Shown here: piece after piece, positions 15,938-24,686 of the stretch
Layout: the number at the start of each line of letters is the position of its first letter
Position numbering within the stretch: position 1 is the stretch's first letter
Origin: Streptomyces sp. JH34
GTDB taxonomy: Bacteria > Actinomycetota > Actinomycetes > Streptomycetales > Streptomycetaceae
DNA: 64,000 nt
Assembly (NCBI RefSeq): GCF_029428875.1
Contig: NZ_JAJSOO010000001.1
Location: 4,836,001 to 4,900,000, forward strand
Direction: 5' to 3'
Notes under the pieces: generated by a model
The model's input: only the letters and a program-made list of their open reading frames with translations
What the model was told of the DNA's origin: nothing
Databases searched by the model: none
Made by a program: the position numbers and the translations under genes

Positions 15938-18853
15938 TCAGGGGAGGTCGCCCGCGCACTCCGCGGCGAACTCGCACAGGGCCGAACGGTTCGCCCGGCC
16001 CGTCTTGCTCAGCAGGCTGGCCAGGTGCTTCTCCACCGTGCGGGGCGAGATGGACAGCCGGCGGGCGATCTGCTGGTTGCCCGGCCGTTCCGCCAGCAGC
16101 ACGAAAACCTCGTACTCGCGCGGGGTCACCCCGTTGGTCCGCAGCGGCGGAGGGATCCGGTCCCGTCCACCGCGGTGCTGGGTCACACTCACCCCCGCCT
16201 GCCGCAGCGCCGCCCGGCACGCCGCTGCCGCCGGCTGCACCCCGGCCGAGTGGAAGAACTCCTCGGCGGTGCGCAGCCACACGACCGGCTCGCCCCACCC
16301 GTCGGCGAGCGCCGCGTCCGCGACCAGCCGCAGACCGAGATGACGGGCCACCGGAAAGGCCTCGGACCGGGCGTGGAAGGACGCCATCCGCCTCGCGGCA
16401 CCGGCGGGATCCCCCTCCCTGCCGAGCAGCACCGCCTCCGTCAGTTGGAGGAACTGCCGGTTCCAGGCCAGGTCGGCGCCGGGCGCCCCGGCCACCTCCT
16501 CGTACTCCCCGCGCGCCCCGTCGCCCGACAGCACCCGCAGCAGCGGGCGCAGCCCGTAGCGGCCGCTCAGGTAGTAGTAGCTGGGGTGGTCGCGCTCCCA
16601 GGCCAGCGCGGCGTCCAGTGCCGCCACGGCCGCGGGGCGGTCCTCCTCCAGCAGCGCCCCGATCGCCCCGCAGAACCCCAGCCGCAGGGGGACCAGCGCG
16701 GACTGCTCCCCGCCCGCCCTGCGGAAGGCGGCGAGGGCCCGTTCCGTCTCCCGCCGGCGGCCCCGGTGTGCGGCTGCCGCCGCGCCGGCCAGCAGCAGGT
16801 AGCGGTGCGCGCCGTGGTTGCCGATCCTGGCGCTCGCCTCCACCGACCGTGCGGTGATCGCCTCCGCCTCGTCCCACCGGGCGCACATCACCGCGTTCAT
16901 CGCGAGCAGTCCGTCGACCGTCTGCGCCAGCAGCAGGGAACCCAGCTCCGCCGCGGCCGCCCGCGCCGAGTGCAGACGTGCCGCGTCACCGGTCCGCATG
17001 AAGCCGTTCACCCCCAGACGCACCAGCGCCTCCACCCGCCAGAGCGGCAGGGCGTGCTCGGTGGACAGGGTGAGCATCCGCTCCAGACACGCGTCGGCGG
17101 CGTCGAACCCCCGCTCCCGGTGGAGGAGCGCGAGCAACTGCCAGGCCTGGCAGGCCACGACCGGCAGCCCTTCCGCCTCGGCGGTCCCTGCGGCCTCGCG
17201 GGCGGACCGTTCGGCCGCCTCCGGCTCCCCCCTGCCCTCCCCGGGCAGCAGGGAGAGGTGACCGTCCACGACGGCGAGCGAGGCGCGACGGGCGGGCGAC
17301 GGCGACGGCCCGAACAGGGCTCGGGCCGCCGCGATCTGACGCGCCGTGTCCTCGGCGCGCTCCGCCATGACCGCCACCCAGGCGATCTTGATGTGGGCGT
17401 CCCCGCGCCGGGCTGCCGCCTCCGAGCGGGCGGGGAGCGGCGGCAGGCCGTCGGCCAGCGCCAGCGCCCCGTCGAGGTCGCCGCCCTCGGCCCGGGCCAC
17501 CGCCAGGGACTCGGTGACGGCCGCGAGATCGGCGTCCGCCGCCAGGGAGAGGGAACGTTCCAGCAGCACCACGGCCGAACCGTGCGAGCCCGCCGCGAGC
17601 ATCCGCCGCCCCGCCTCGGCGAACTGCAGCGCGGCCCGGGCGCGGTTGCCCGCCGCGAGCTCCAGCGAGGCCACGAGCTGCCGCCGGTCCTCGTCCAGCG
17701 GCTCCCCCGACTGCTCCACCGCCGCGGCGGCACGGCGGGCGAGTGCGGCGCGCTCGGCCGGCGCGAGGGAGGAGACCAGCGCCTCGGCGGTGAGGGCGTG
17801 GCGGAAGGTGTAGCGGTCGGGAGCCGCCCCGTCGGGGGCGATCACGCCCGTCTCGACCGCGGACCGCAGGTGGGTGAACAGGGCCCGGTCCTCCAGCCCG
17901 GTGACGGTCTGGAGCACCGCCACGGAGAACTGGCCGCCCAGGGTCGCCGCCGTCAGCAGCAGGTCCCGCACCGGCTCGTCCATCCGGTCCAGCCGGTGGG
18001 CCCAGCTCCGCAGGATGCGCGACGGGAGGGTCCCGTCCGGCTGGTCCGCCGCCTCCCATCCTGTCTCCGTGCGCCGCAGCCTGCCCGTGTCGAGGAGGTC
18101 GTCGAGCAGCACCTCGACCAGATAGGGGTTGCCCGTCGCGCGTTCGGCCAGCCGCCGCTGGACCACCTCGGGTACCAGCTCGGGCGGCGTCTCCAGACAG
18201 GCCCCGGTCAGGGTCCGCACGTGCGCGTCGTCGAGCCCGCGTAACTCCACCACCGTCGCGGTGTGACGCTGTTCGGCGGAGCGTACGAGGTCCAGCGCGG
18301 TCCCCTGCTCGGGGCGCAGGGTGCCCAGCAGCAGGACCGGGAGGTCCGCGAGGTTGTCGATGACGTACTCCACGACCGCGACGGTCTCCGTGTCGCAGTC
18401 GTGGAGGTCCTCCAGCAGCACCACGCAGCCGGTGTCCCGGCCGAGGACCGACAACAGCCGCAGCAGGGCCTCCGCCAGCTCGACCACGGTCTCCGTGTAA
18501 CCGGCCGGCGCCCCGCTCCGCCACTCCGGGACCAGCCTGGCCAACGCCGGGTGATACGGCGCGAGTTCGGCATCCGTCGGCGTGCCCGCCGCACGGAAGT
18601 GGGACGACAGGGCCTCCACCAGGGGGCGGAACGGCACGACCAGGCCGGTGGAACCCGCCCTCCCGCGCAGCACCGGCATGCCCAGCCCGTAGGCCCGGTA
18701 GGCGCATTCGCCCACCAGCCGGGACTTGCCGATCCCCGCTTCGCCGACGAGGAACAGCGCGCGCCCCGAACGCCGTCGTGCGGCGTCCAGGGCGCTGCTC
18801 AGCAGACCGATCTCGTCGTCACGCCCGACGACGACGGGCGAATTCGCACGCAT
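15938..18853 (-). CDS. LuxR-family regulator of the large ATP-binding (LAL) type
   Basis: 971 residues. N-terminal STAND ATPase with P-loop VGEAGIGKSRLVG near 36-48 and Walker B-like CVVLLEDLHD, a long helical middle region, and a C-terminal LuxR HTH (about 905-955: TPREYEVFVLL, QQIARRLSISPRTVEKHLASL). This is the usual LAL size and order. LALs are pathway-specific activators in Streptomyces clusters. It lies 78 bp downstream of the 65-aa peptide on the same strand and may be cotranscribed with LanM. The ATG at 18853 lacks a clear ribosome site, so the start is less sure. Confidence 0.9.
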   Translation of the reverse strand: MRANSPVVVGRDDEIGLLSSALDAARRRSGRALFLVGEAGIGKSRLVGECAYRAYGLGMPVLRGRAGSTGLVVPFRPLVEALSSHFRAAGTPTDAELAPYHPALARLVPEWRSGAPAGYTETVVELAEALLRLLSVLGRDTGCVVLLEDLHDCDTETVAVVEYVIDNLADLPVLLLGTLRPEQGTALDLVRSAEQRHTATVVELRGLDDAHVRTLTGACLETPPELVPEVVQRRLAERATGNPYLVEVLLDDLLDTGRLRRTETGWEAADQPDGTLPSRILRSWAHRLDRMDEPVRDLLLTAATLGGQFSVAVLQTVTGLEDRALFTHLRSAVETGVIAPDGAAPDRYTFRHALTAEALVSSLAPAERAALARRAAAAVEQSGEPLDEDRRQLVASLELAAGNRARAALQFAEAGRRMLAAGSHGSAVVLLERSLSLAADADLAAVTESLAVARAEGGDLDGALALADGLPPLPARSEAAARRGDAHIKIAWVAVMAERAEDTARQIAAARALFGPSPSPARRASLAVVDGHLSLLPGEGRGEPEAAERSAREAAGTAEAEGLPVVACQAWQLLALLHRERGFDAADACLERMLTLSTEHALPLWRVEALVRLGVNGFMRTGDAARLHSARAAAAELGSLLLAQTVDGLLAMNAVMCARWDEAEAITARSVEASARIGNHGAHRYLLLAGAAAAAHRGRRRETERALAAFRRAGGEQSALVPLRLGFCGAIGALLEEDRPAAVAALDAALAWERDHPSYYYLSGRYGLRPLLRVLSGDGARGEYEEVAGAPGADLAWNRQFLQLTEAVLLGREGDPAGAARRMASFHARSEAFPVARHLGLRLVADAALADGWGEPVVWLRTAEEFFHSAGVQPAAAACRAALRQAGVSVTQHRGGRDRIPPPLRTNGVTPREYEVFVLLAERPGNQQIARRLSISPRTVEKHLASLLSKTGRANRSALCEFAAECAGDLP

Positions 18854-18931
18854 GGCCGCAGGCTACTGGAGCCGTACAGAGTGCGGCAGTAGGCACATTC
18901 CCGTCATGCCGTGCACGGTGGCGGGAAACGG

Positions 18932-19129
18932 CTACATCGGGACGGTGAACGTGGTCCACGGCAGGTCGGGGCCGTTGACGACGTCCCCGTCCGAGGCACT
19001 GAGGAGTCTGCTTCTCAGACCCAGGCCTCCGTTGTTCCCCAGTGATATCCGCCCCGCGGGGTGCTCGAAGGCGCCCTCGTGCGCCGCGGTGACGTCCACA
19101 TATCCTGCCGACTCGCTGATCTGCGTCAT
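18932..19129 (-). CDS. 65-aa Cys-free peptide coupled to LanM, candidate precursor
   Basis: 65 residues, MTQISESAGYVDVTAAHEGA to LPWTTFTVPM. It has ten or so Ser/Thr (including Ser40, Ser44, Ser46, Thr59, Thr60, Thr62) but no cysteine, so LanM could dehydrate it but could not close lanthionine rings within it. The start ATG at 19129 overlaps the LanM stop (ATGA) and is preceded by GAAGAAGAGG, so it is surely translated with LanM. No double-Gly or Gly-Ala leader cleavage site of the usual class II type is evident, although NNGG (32-35) is present. I do not recognise a family. It could be the precursor, a truncated relic of one, or an accessory protein. Confidence 0.65.
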   Translation of the reverse strand: MTQISESAGYVDVTAAHEGAFEHPAGRISLGNNGGLGLRSRLLSASDGDVVNGPDLPWTTFTVPM

Positions 19130-22100
19130 CTCTGCCTCTTCTTCCGGTCGTTGATGGTGAACGTCATGGGTACGTGGGCCCGGTCGGCCCCCGTGGAGTG
19201 GCGCATGAGCAGTGCCGGCCCGATGCGGTCGGGGAACCCCGCCCGCAGCAGCCCGTGTCCGATGCCCGACAGGCCGGTGAGCAGCCCCGGGTGAGGTACG
19301 TGTCCGGGCGTCCCGCAGTGCGGCTGCGCCCGGTCGGCGGCGGCCAGCACGGTGCCGGTCCGGCGCAGCCAGTGGGGGCGCAGCCGGGGCAGGGCGGCAT
19401 GACCGAGCAGTTCCAGTACGCCCAGTTCGCCGTGGCACAGGCTGTCGTCCGGCTGGGGTGCGGCCCGGGCCACGTCACCGGCCCGCTCCGCGAGCCAGTC
19501 GCGGAGCTCGGGATCGGCGAGGGCCTCGGGGCTGTCGGCGACCGCGAGCGCGACGCCCGACGTCCCCTCGCACCAGGCACGGCCGTCGCCGGCACCCCGT
19601 ACGGCACGGCGCAGGGCGTCCAGCCCGGCGTTCCGGTGGCGCGGGCCGCCGCCCGCCCCGGCGAACCGCAGCAGGGCCCAGCCGATGCCCGCCGCCCCCT
19701 CCGCGAAGCCCCCGGACGCCGGCGCCGCCGCCACGAGTCGTTCGGCGCACCGCTCGGCACCGCGCCAGGCCTCGGTCCGGCCGGTGGTCCGGTGCACGGC
19801 GAGCAGCGCCACCAGCCCGCCGGCCGCGCCGCCGCGCACCCCGAGCCCCTCCTCGGCCGAACTCGCCGCGCAGGCGAGCCGGGTGGCGGGCCCCGCCCAG
19901 TCCAGTACCCGGCTGTCGTCCAGCAGCGTCCCGACCTCGGTGAGGGCGTAGGCGATGCCCCCGAGCCCGGAGAACGCGCCGGAACCGAGCACTCCGAGGT
20001 CGTCCCCACGCAGGTGGAGCGCGTCCAGCAGACCCGGTAGGGGCGCCAGCGCCGCCCGGGCCGCGTCGGCGTAGCGGGCGGCACCGGTCAGGGACGCCAG
20101 CTGCGCGAGGAACAGCGCGGGCCCGGTGTAACCGCCCGCGAGGTCGGCCGCCAGCGGCGTGAGCCGCCAGTAGCGTTCGCCGAGCAGCTCAAGACCGATC
20201 CAGTTGGTCCGGCTGCCGCTGTGGTACGCGAGTGAGACGAGCTGGTCGCCCACCGAGCGGGCGGCCGACAGCAGCCGCTCCGGTTCCGGCGCGGTGGCCT
20301 CGGTCCTGGGCCTCGCGGACCCGGTGGCGCCGTGCGGAGGCCCGGTGGAGGTGCTCACCATGGCGGTGCGGATGATCCGTTCCTGGTCCAGCCGGTCCAC
20401 GGTGTCCAGGGCGCGGATCTTCGCCTCCACCCGCGCCAGCCCGGTGGGCCCGGCGGGACCCCGCATCCTGCGCCCGTTGCCGCTCCACACCTCGGTGAGG
20501 TCCGGACGCGTGGTGAACACCGGGACGTCACCCCGCCACAGCTCCTCGATCTCCTCGTCCTCCAGACCGGCCAGCGCGGGGGAGCCCAGGGCGCCGGTGC
20601 GCAGGAGCGCGAACACCTGCTGGCGCTCGGCGGCGTCCCGCATCAGGTCGGGGTGGGTCGACTCGTGCAGCAGCGTGGCGTACGTCCACGTCGGCCTCGG
20701 CACGAAGCGGGTCTCGTCCTCGGCGAACAGCCGCAACAGCCCGTTGGAGCCGAGCAGTTCGTCACGTGAGTCGCTGACGGCGGTGTACGCGGCGCGGAAG
20801 CCGTCGCACAGGGCGCCGGTGAACCGGAACGGCTCGGCCAGGACCCCGTCCAGGCTGGGACGGTTGGCCGATTCGGCGAACCGCCCGGTGGCACGCACCA
20901 GATGCATGGTGTCGGTGCCCGCCGCCGCCCAGGAGGCCGTCTCCAGCGGGGAGGAGGCAGCCCGTCCGCCGCCGACGGCCGACATGTCGAGCGCGGTGGT
21001 GTCCCCGACCAGAAGCTGTGGAAGCAGTCCGACACGGTGCACCGAGCCGTACAGGGCCCGGGCGGCCGGATCGGCGGGTGGGGCCTGCGTGAGGGGCGGG
21101 TGGAAGAGCGTCTCCACATCGACCAGGACGGGATGGGCCCCGCATGCGATGAGGTTCTCGTGGTGCAGGTCCGTGCCGTCCAGGACGTGCAGCAGGGCCA
21201 GCAGCGCCCCCAGGCGCCGGTAGAAGAGAGTGGTCTCGGCCGCCGAGCGGCAGGGGGCGTCCCCGATGAACTCGGCCCAGCCGTACGCGCCCCGGTCCAG
21301 GACCCCGGGCGCCCGCAGGACGGGCGTCCCCCCGAGGGAGTTGAACCACTGCACCAGGGTGTCGAAGTGCCGGTGCGCGGCGAGCGGTCGCGGCTTGTAG
21401 ACCAGCCGGGCGCCGTCGGCGAACCGCAGCAGCATCACCGACCGGCCCCCGCGGTGGCTGTCACCCGTACCGGCCTCGACCTCCGTCAGGGTGTGCGGCC
21501 CGTAGGCGGTGAGCCGCCCCGCCCCCTGGGCCCCGAGCACCGTGGAGGCACCGAGGAGTTCCCCGTCCGCGGTGAGCCTGCCGAGCATCTCGGCGAACGC
21601 GTCGGCCGCGTTCATGGCCGCCTGCGCGAGGACCCTGGCGAGGACCGGATAGGCGGTGACCAGAGAGGCGAGGCCCGCCCGGCTCGCGGTCAGCCGCAGG
21701 AAGTCCCGGAAGCGCTCACGCGGCCCGGGGCCCGTCAGCCTGCCGTCGGCCCGCGCGTCGTGCAGTTCCGACACGAGGGTCCGGGCGGCCAACACGGCCA
21801 GGCGCCGTTCCACGTCCCGACGGAAGCCGTCCAGCACAGCGGTGGAGCAGGGGGCCGGCCCAGGCCGCGCGCCGACGCCACCGGACACCGCGCCCGCCAT
21901 CCGGTCGGCTGCCCGGGCCGCGAACGGGGCGACGACCAGCGCGAAGCCGGTCAGATCCGGGTAGGCCCGGTCCGCGATCCGCGCCGAGCGCGGTGCCCGG
22001 TCGACCGCCTCCCGGGCGAAACCGGCCCAGTCGGGCTCGGCCGCCGGGCGCGGTCCGACGGTGCCGGGGACCCACCACGGGTCGCCGTGCTCCCGGAGTC

Positions 22101-22194
22101 CGAAGAGGCCGTCGGTGTCCGGTACCGGGGCGTGGTCCGTGCCGCCCGCGCCGTCCGACGACGCCTTACCGCCGATCGCTTCCTTCTCCACCAC
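19126..22194 (-). CDS. lanM: Class II lanthipeptide synthetase LanM
   Basis: 1022 residues from the GTG at 22194. The N-terminal DUF4135 dehydratase includes VYKPRPLAAHRHF and the active-site motif DLHHENLI near 345, then VDVETLF. The C-terminal LanC-like cyclase carries zinc ligands: Cys in WCEGTSG (about 875), Cys-His in SLCHGELG (about 920), and ends with the LanM hallmark PGLLTGLSGIGHGLL. Both halves look intact. The start is chosen because GGGGAGG lies 8 nt upstream; a GTG four codons earlier overlaps that site. It is coupled by ATGA to the 65-aa peptide. No Cys-containing precursor was found in the window, so the true substrate may be that peptide or be encoded elsewhere. Confidence 0.9.
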   Translation of the reverse strand: MVEKEAIGGKASSDGAGGTDHAPVPDTDGLFGLREHGDPWWVPGTVGPRPAAEPDWAGFAREAVDRAPRSARIADRAYPDLTGFALVVAPFAARAADRMAGAVSGGVGARPGPAPCSTAVLDGFRRDVERRLAVLAARTLVSELHDARADGRLTGPGPRERFRDFLRLTASRAGLASLVTAYPVLARVLAQAAMNAADAFAEMLGRLTADGELLGASTVLGAQGAGRLTAYGPHTLTEVEAGTGDSHRGGRSVMLLRFADGARLVYKPRPLAAHRHFDTLVQWFNSLGGTPVLRAPGVLDRGAYGWAEFIGDAPCRSAAETTLFYRRLGALLALLHVLDGTDLHHENLIACGAHPVLVDVETLFHPPLTQAPPADPAARALYGSVHRVGLLPQLLVGDTTALDMSAVGGGRAASSPLETASWAAAGTDTMHLVRATGRFAESANRPSLDGVLAEPFRFTGALCDGFRAAYTAVSDSRDELLGSNGLLRLFAEDETRFVPRPTWTYATLLHESTHPDLMRDAAERQQVFALLRTGALGSPALAGLEDEEIEELWRGDVPVFTTRPDLTEVWSGNGRRMRGPAGPTGLARVEAKIRALDTVDRLDQERIIRTAMVSTSTGPPHGATGSARPRTEATAPEPERLLSAARSVGDQLVSLAYHSGSRTNWIGLELLGERYWRLTPLAADLAGGYTGPALFLAQLASLTGAARYADAARAALAPLPGLLDALHLRGDDLGVLGSGAFSGLGGIAYALTEVGTLLDDSRVLDWAGPATRLACAASSAEEGLGVRGGAAGGLVALLAVHRTTGRTEAWRGAERCAERLVAAAPASGGFAEGAAGIGWALLRFAGAGGGPRHRNAGLDALRRAVRGAGDGRAWCEGTSGVALAVADSPEALADPELRDWLAERAGDVARAAPQPDDSLCHGELGVLELLGHAALPRLRPHWLRRTGTVLAAADRAQPHCGTPGHVPHPGLLTGLSGIGHGLLRAGFPDRIGPALLMRHSTGADRAHVPMTFTINDRKKRQR

Positions 22195-22237
22195 CGCGTT
22201 CACCTCCCCGGTCCAGGGAGGCCCCAGCGGTTCTCCC

Positions 22238-22299
22238 GGTGCCCATCCTGGAGGGCGCCCGGGTCCCGCACATGGGGGAGTCGCCCCCATCTTTCGGGG
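22238..22299 (-). promoter_or_regulatory. Conserved upstream element of LanM (shared with SARP gene)
   Basis: Read on the minus strand from 22299: CCCCGAAAGATG, GGGGCGACT, CATGTGC (ending 22268), then AGGATGGGCACC (22249-22238). The blocks match the element before the SARP gene and lie at identical distance from the start. It also contains an inverted repeat, ATGGGGG and CCCCCAT, at 22272-22290. Confidence 0.6.
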
Positions 22300-22359
22300 T
22301 GCGTCGCCCCACCGGTGGGGGAGTACCAGGTCAGCGGGGGGCCCGGGGCCGAACGGCGG

Positions 22360-23424
22360 TCAGCGGGCCGGGGCCGCCGTCGATCCCCGCTCCATGAGCT
22401 CCGCCGCGATGGTCGCGATACCGCCGGGCGGGGGTGTCTCCTTGCCCATGGCCAGCCGGCCCGCCCGCGCCCCCGCCTCGAACAGCGGCAGCCGCACGGT
22501 CGTCAGAGCCGGTACGGCGTCCACCGAGAACGGCAGGTCGTCGAAGCCGGCCACCGAGACGTCCTCGGGGATACGGAGCCCGAGGTCCCGCACCGCCGCG
22601 CAGGCACCCAGCGCCACCGTGTCGTTGGCGGCGACGACGGCTGTCACCTCGGGCTCGCGGCGCAGGAGTTCGAGCGTGGCGTCGTAACCGGAGCCGCGGT
22701 CGTAGGGGCCGTGCACGGTGACGTTCTCCTCGTCCCCGTAGAGCCCGGCCGCCTTCATGGCCTCGCGGTGGCCCTCCAGTCGGTGCCGGGTCGTGGTGCG
22801 CTCCAGGGGACCGGCGACGTAACCGATCCGGCGGTGCCCCAGGCCGATCAGGTGCTCGGTGAGCCGCCGGGCACCGCCCCGGTTGTCGAAGGCCAGTGCG
22901 GCGGTCACCGCGTCGGTGTCCGGAAGCGGGGGGCGTCCGCAGAAGACGATCCGGGTGCCGGCGTCCGCGAGCTTGGCCAGCTTCACGGCCATGGCCGCCT
23001 GGTGTGCCGGGTCCTCCAGCGCCCCGCCGGTGAGCACGACGGCCGCGGCACGCTGGCGCTGCAGCAGGGTGAGGTAGGTGAGTTCGCGCTCGGGGGAGCC
23101 ACCGGTGTTGCAGACGACGGCGAGCTTCTCGCCGCCTCCGCGGCCCGACCCGTCGCCCGGTCCGCCGATCTCGCTCTGCGCGGCCCCGGCCATGATGCCG
23201 AAGAAGGGGTCGGCGATGTCGTTGACCAGGATCCCCACGAGGTCGGACGTGGCGGCGGCGAGCGAGCTGGCCGGGCCGTTCAGCACGTAGTCCAGTTCGT
23301 CCACCGCGCGCAGGACCCGCTCCCGGGTGGACGACGCCACCGGGTAGTTGCCGTTCAGGACACGGGACACGGTGGCCGGGGACACCCGGGCGCGGGCCGC
23401 GACGTCCGCCAGGGTGACTGTCAT
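22360..23424 (-). CDS. LacI-family transcriptional repressor
   Basis: 354 residues. N-terminal LacI HTH (TLADVAARARVSPATVSRVLNG) with the hinge helix region, followed by a periplasmic-binding-protein-like effector domain (ILVNDIADPFF, AVVAANDTVALG, VSVAGFDDLPFS). The ATG at 23424 follows GGAGGAG. It is divergent from the oxidoreductase operon at 23535, with a LacI-type operator in the spacer, so it most likely represses that operon and itself until a sugar or sugar derivative binds. Confidence 0.93.
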   Translation of the reverse strand: MTVTLADVAARARVSPATVSRVLNGNYPVASSTRERVLRAVDELDYVLNGPASSLAAATSDLVGILVNDIADPFFGIMAGAAQSEIGGPGDGSGRGGGEKLAVVCNTGGSPERELTYLTLLQRQRAAAVVLTGGALEDPAHQAAMAVKLAKLADAGTRIVFCGRPPLPDTDAVTAALAFDNRGGARRLTEHLIGLGHRRIGYVAGPLERTTTRHRLEGHREAMKAAGLYGDEENVTVHGPYDRGSGYDATLELLRREPEVTAVVAANDTVALGACAAVRDLGLRIPEDVSVAGFDDLPFSVDAVPALTTVRLPLFEAGARAGRLAMGKETPPPGGIATIAAELMERGSTAAPAR

Positions 23425-23498
23425 CGCTCTCCTCCGAGGAGTTGTGGAGCGCCCCCCTTGTCCGGGCCGCTGTCGGCAGGCTAGCGTCATACCGCATA

Positions 23499-23510
23499 GA
23501 AAGCGCTTGC
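23499..23510. promoter_or_regulatory. LacI-type operator
   Basis: GAAAGCGCTTGC, centred on the palindrome AAGCGCTT (23501-23508), the standard core of LacI-family sites with a central CG. It lies in the 110-bp spacer between the LacI gene and the oxidoreductase gene, 25 bp before the latter's start. Confidence 0.75.
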
Positions 23511-23534
23511 TACGGCTGTATGGAGGGAACTTTC

Positions 23535-24686
23535 GTGACACGCAGGACAGTGCGCATCGCCATGAACGGCGTCACGGGACGCATGGGATACCGGCAGCAC
23601 CTGGTGCGCTCGATCCTCGCGATCCGCGAGCAGGGCGGCCTCGACCTCGGTGACGGCGAGGTGCTGTGGCCGGAACCCGTGCTCGTCGGCCGCCGCGCCC
23701 ACGCCCTGGAGGCACTCGCCGCACAGCACGGCCTGACCGAGTGGTCGACCGACCTGGACGCGGTGCTCGCCGACGAGTCGATCGACATCTACTTCGACGC
23801 CCAGGTCACCTCGGCCCGCGTCGAGGCGATCAAGAAGGCCATCGCCGCCGGCAAGCACATCTACACCGAGAAGCCCACCGCCACCGACGTCGAGGGCGCG
23901 CTCGAACTGGCCCGGCTCGCCCGCGACGCCGGCATCAAGCACGGAGTCGTCCAGGACAAGATCTTCCTCCCGGGCCTGCTCAAGCTGAAGCGCCTCATCG
24001 ACGGCGGCTTCTTCGGCGAGATCCTCTCCGTGCGCGGCGAGTTCGGCTACTGGGTCTTCGAAGGCGACTGGCAGGACGCCCAGCGCCCCTCCTGGAACTA
24101 CCGCGCGGAGGACGGCGGCGGCATCGTCGTCGACATGTTCCCGCACTGGGAGTACGTCCTGCACGAGCTGTTCGGCCAGGTCACGAGCGTCTCGGCGCAC
24201 GTCCAGACGCACATCCCGCAGCGCTGGGACGAGCAGGGCAAGCCCTACGCCGCCACCGCAGACGACGCCGCGTACGGCACCTTCCAGCTGGCCGGCGGCG
24301 CCGTCGCACAGATCAACTCCTCCTGGGCGGTCCGCGTCAACCGCGACGAGCTCGTCGAGTTCCAGGTCGACGGCACCCACGGCTCCGCCGTCGCGGGCCT
24401 CCGCAACTGCCGTGTACAGCACCGCTCGGCCACCCCGAAGCCGGTCTGGAACCCCGACCTCCCGGTCACCGAGCCGTTCCGCGACCAGTGGCAGGAAGTC
24501 CCCGACAACGCCGAGTTCGACAACGGCTTCAAGGCCCAGTGGGAGCTCTTCCTGCGCCACATCGTCCTCGACGAGCCCTACACCTGGGACCTGATGGCCG
24601 GCGCCCGCGGTGTCCAGCTCGCCGAGCTCGGCCTCAAGTCCTCGGCCGAGGGCCGCCGCTTCGACGTACCGGAGCTGAACCTGTGA
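23535..24686 (+). CDS. Gfo/Idh/MocA family oxidoreductase
   Basis: 383 residues. N-terminal Rossmann fold (TVRIAMNGVTGRMGYRQH), the EKP motif typical of the family (HIYTEKPTA, whose Lys is usually catalytic), then an alpha/beta C-terminal domain. It should oxidise or reduce a sugar or cyclitol hydroxyl using NAD(P). The GTG at 23535 follows GGAGGGA; it is first of three coupled genes with a DUF993 protein and an isomerase-like TIM barrel. The operon looks like a complete short catabolic route for an unidentified sugar derivative. Confidence 0.9.
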   Translation: MTRRTVRIAMNGVTGRMGYRQHLVRSILAIREQGGLDLGDGEVLWPEPVLVGRRAHALEALAAQHGLTEWSTDLDAVLADESIDIYFDAQVTSARVEAIKKAIAAGKHIYTEKPTATDVEGALELARLARDAGIKHGVVQDKIFLPGLLKLKRLIDGGFFGEILSVRGEFGYWVFEGDWQDAQRPSWNYRAEDGGGIVVDMFPHWEYVLHELFGQVTSVSAHVQTHIPQRWDEQGKPYAATADDAAYGTFQLAGGAVAQINSSWAVRVNRDELVEFQVDGTHGSAVAGLRNCRVQHRSATPKPVWNPDLPVTEPFRDQWQEVPDNAEFDNGFKAQWELFLRHIVLDEPYTWDLMAGARGVQLAELGLKSSAEGRRFDVPELNL

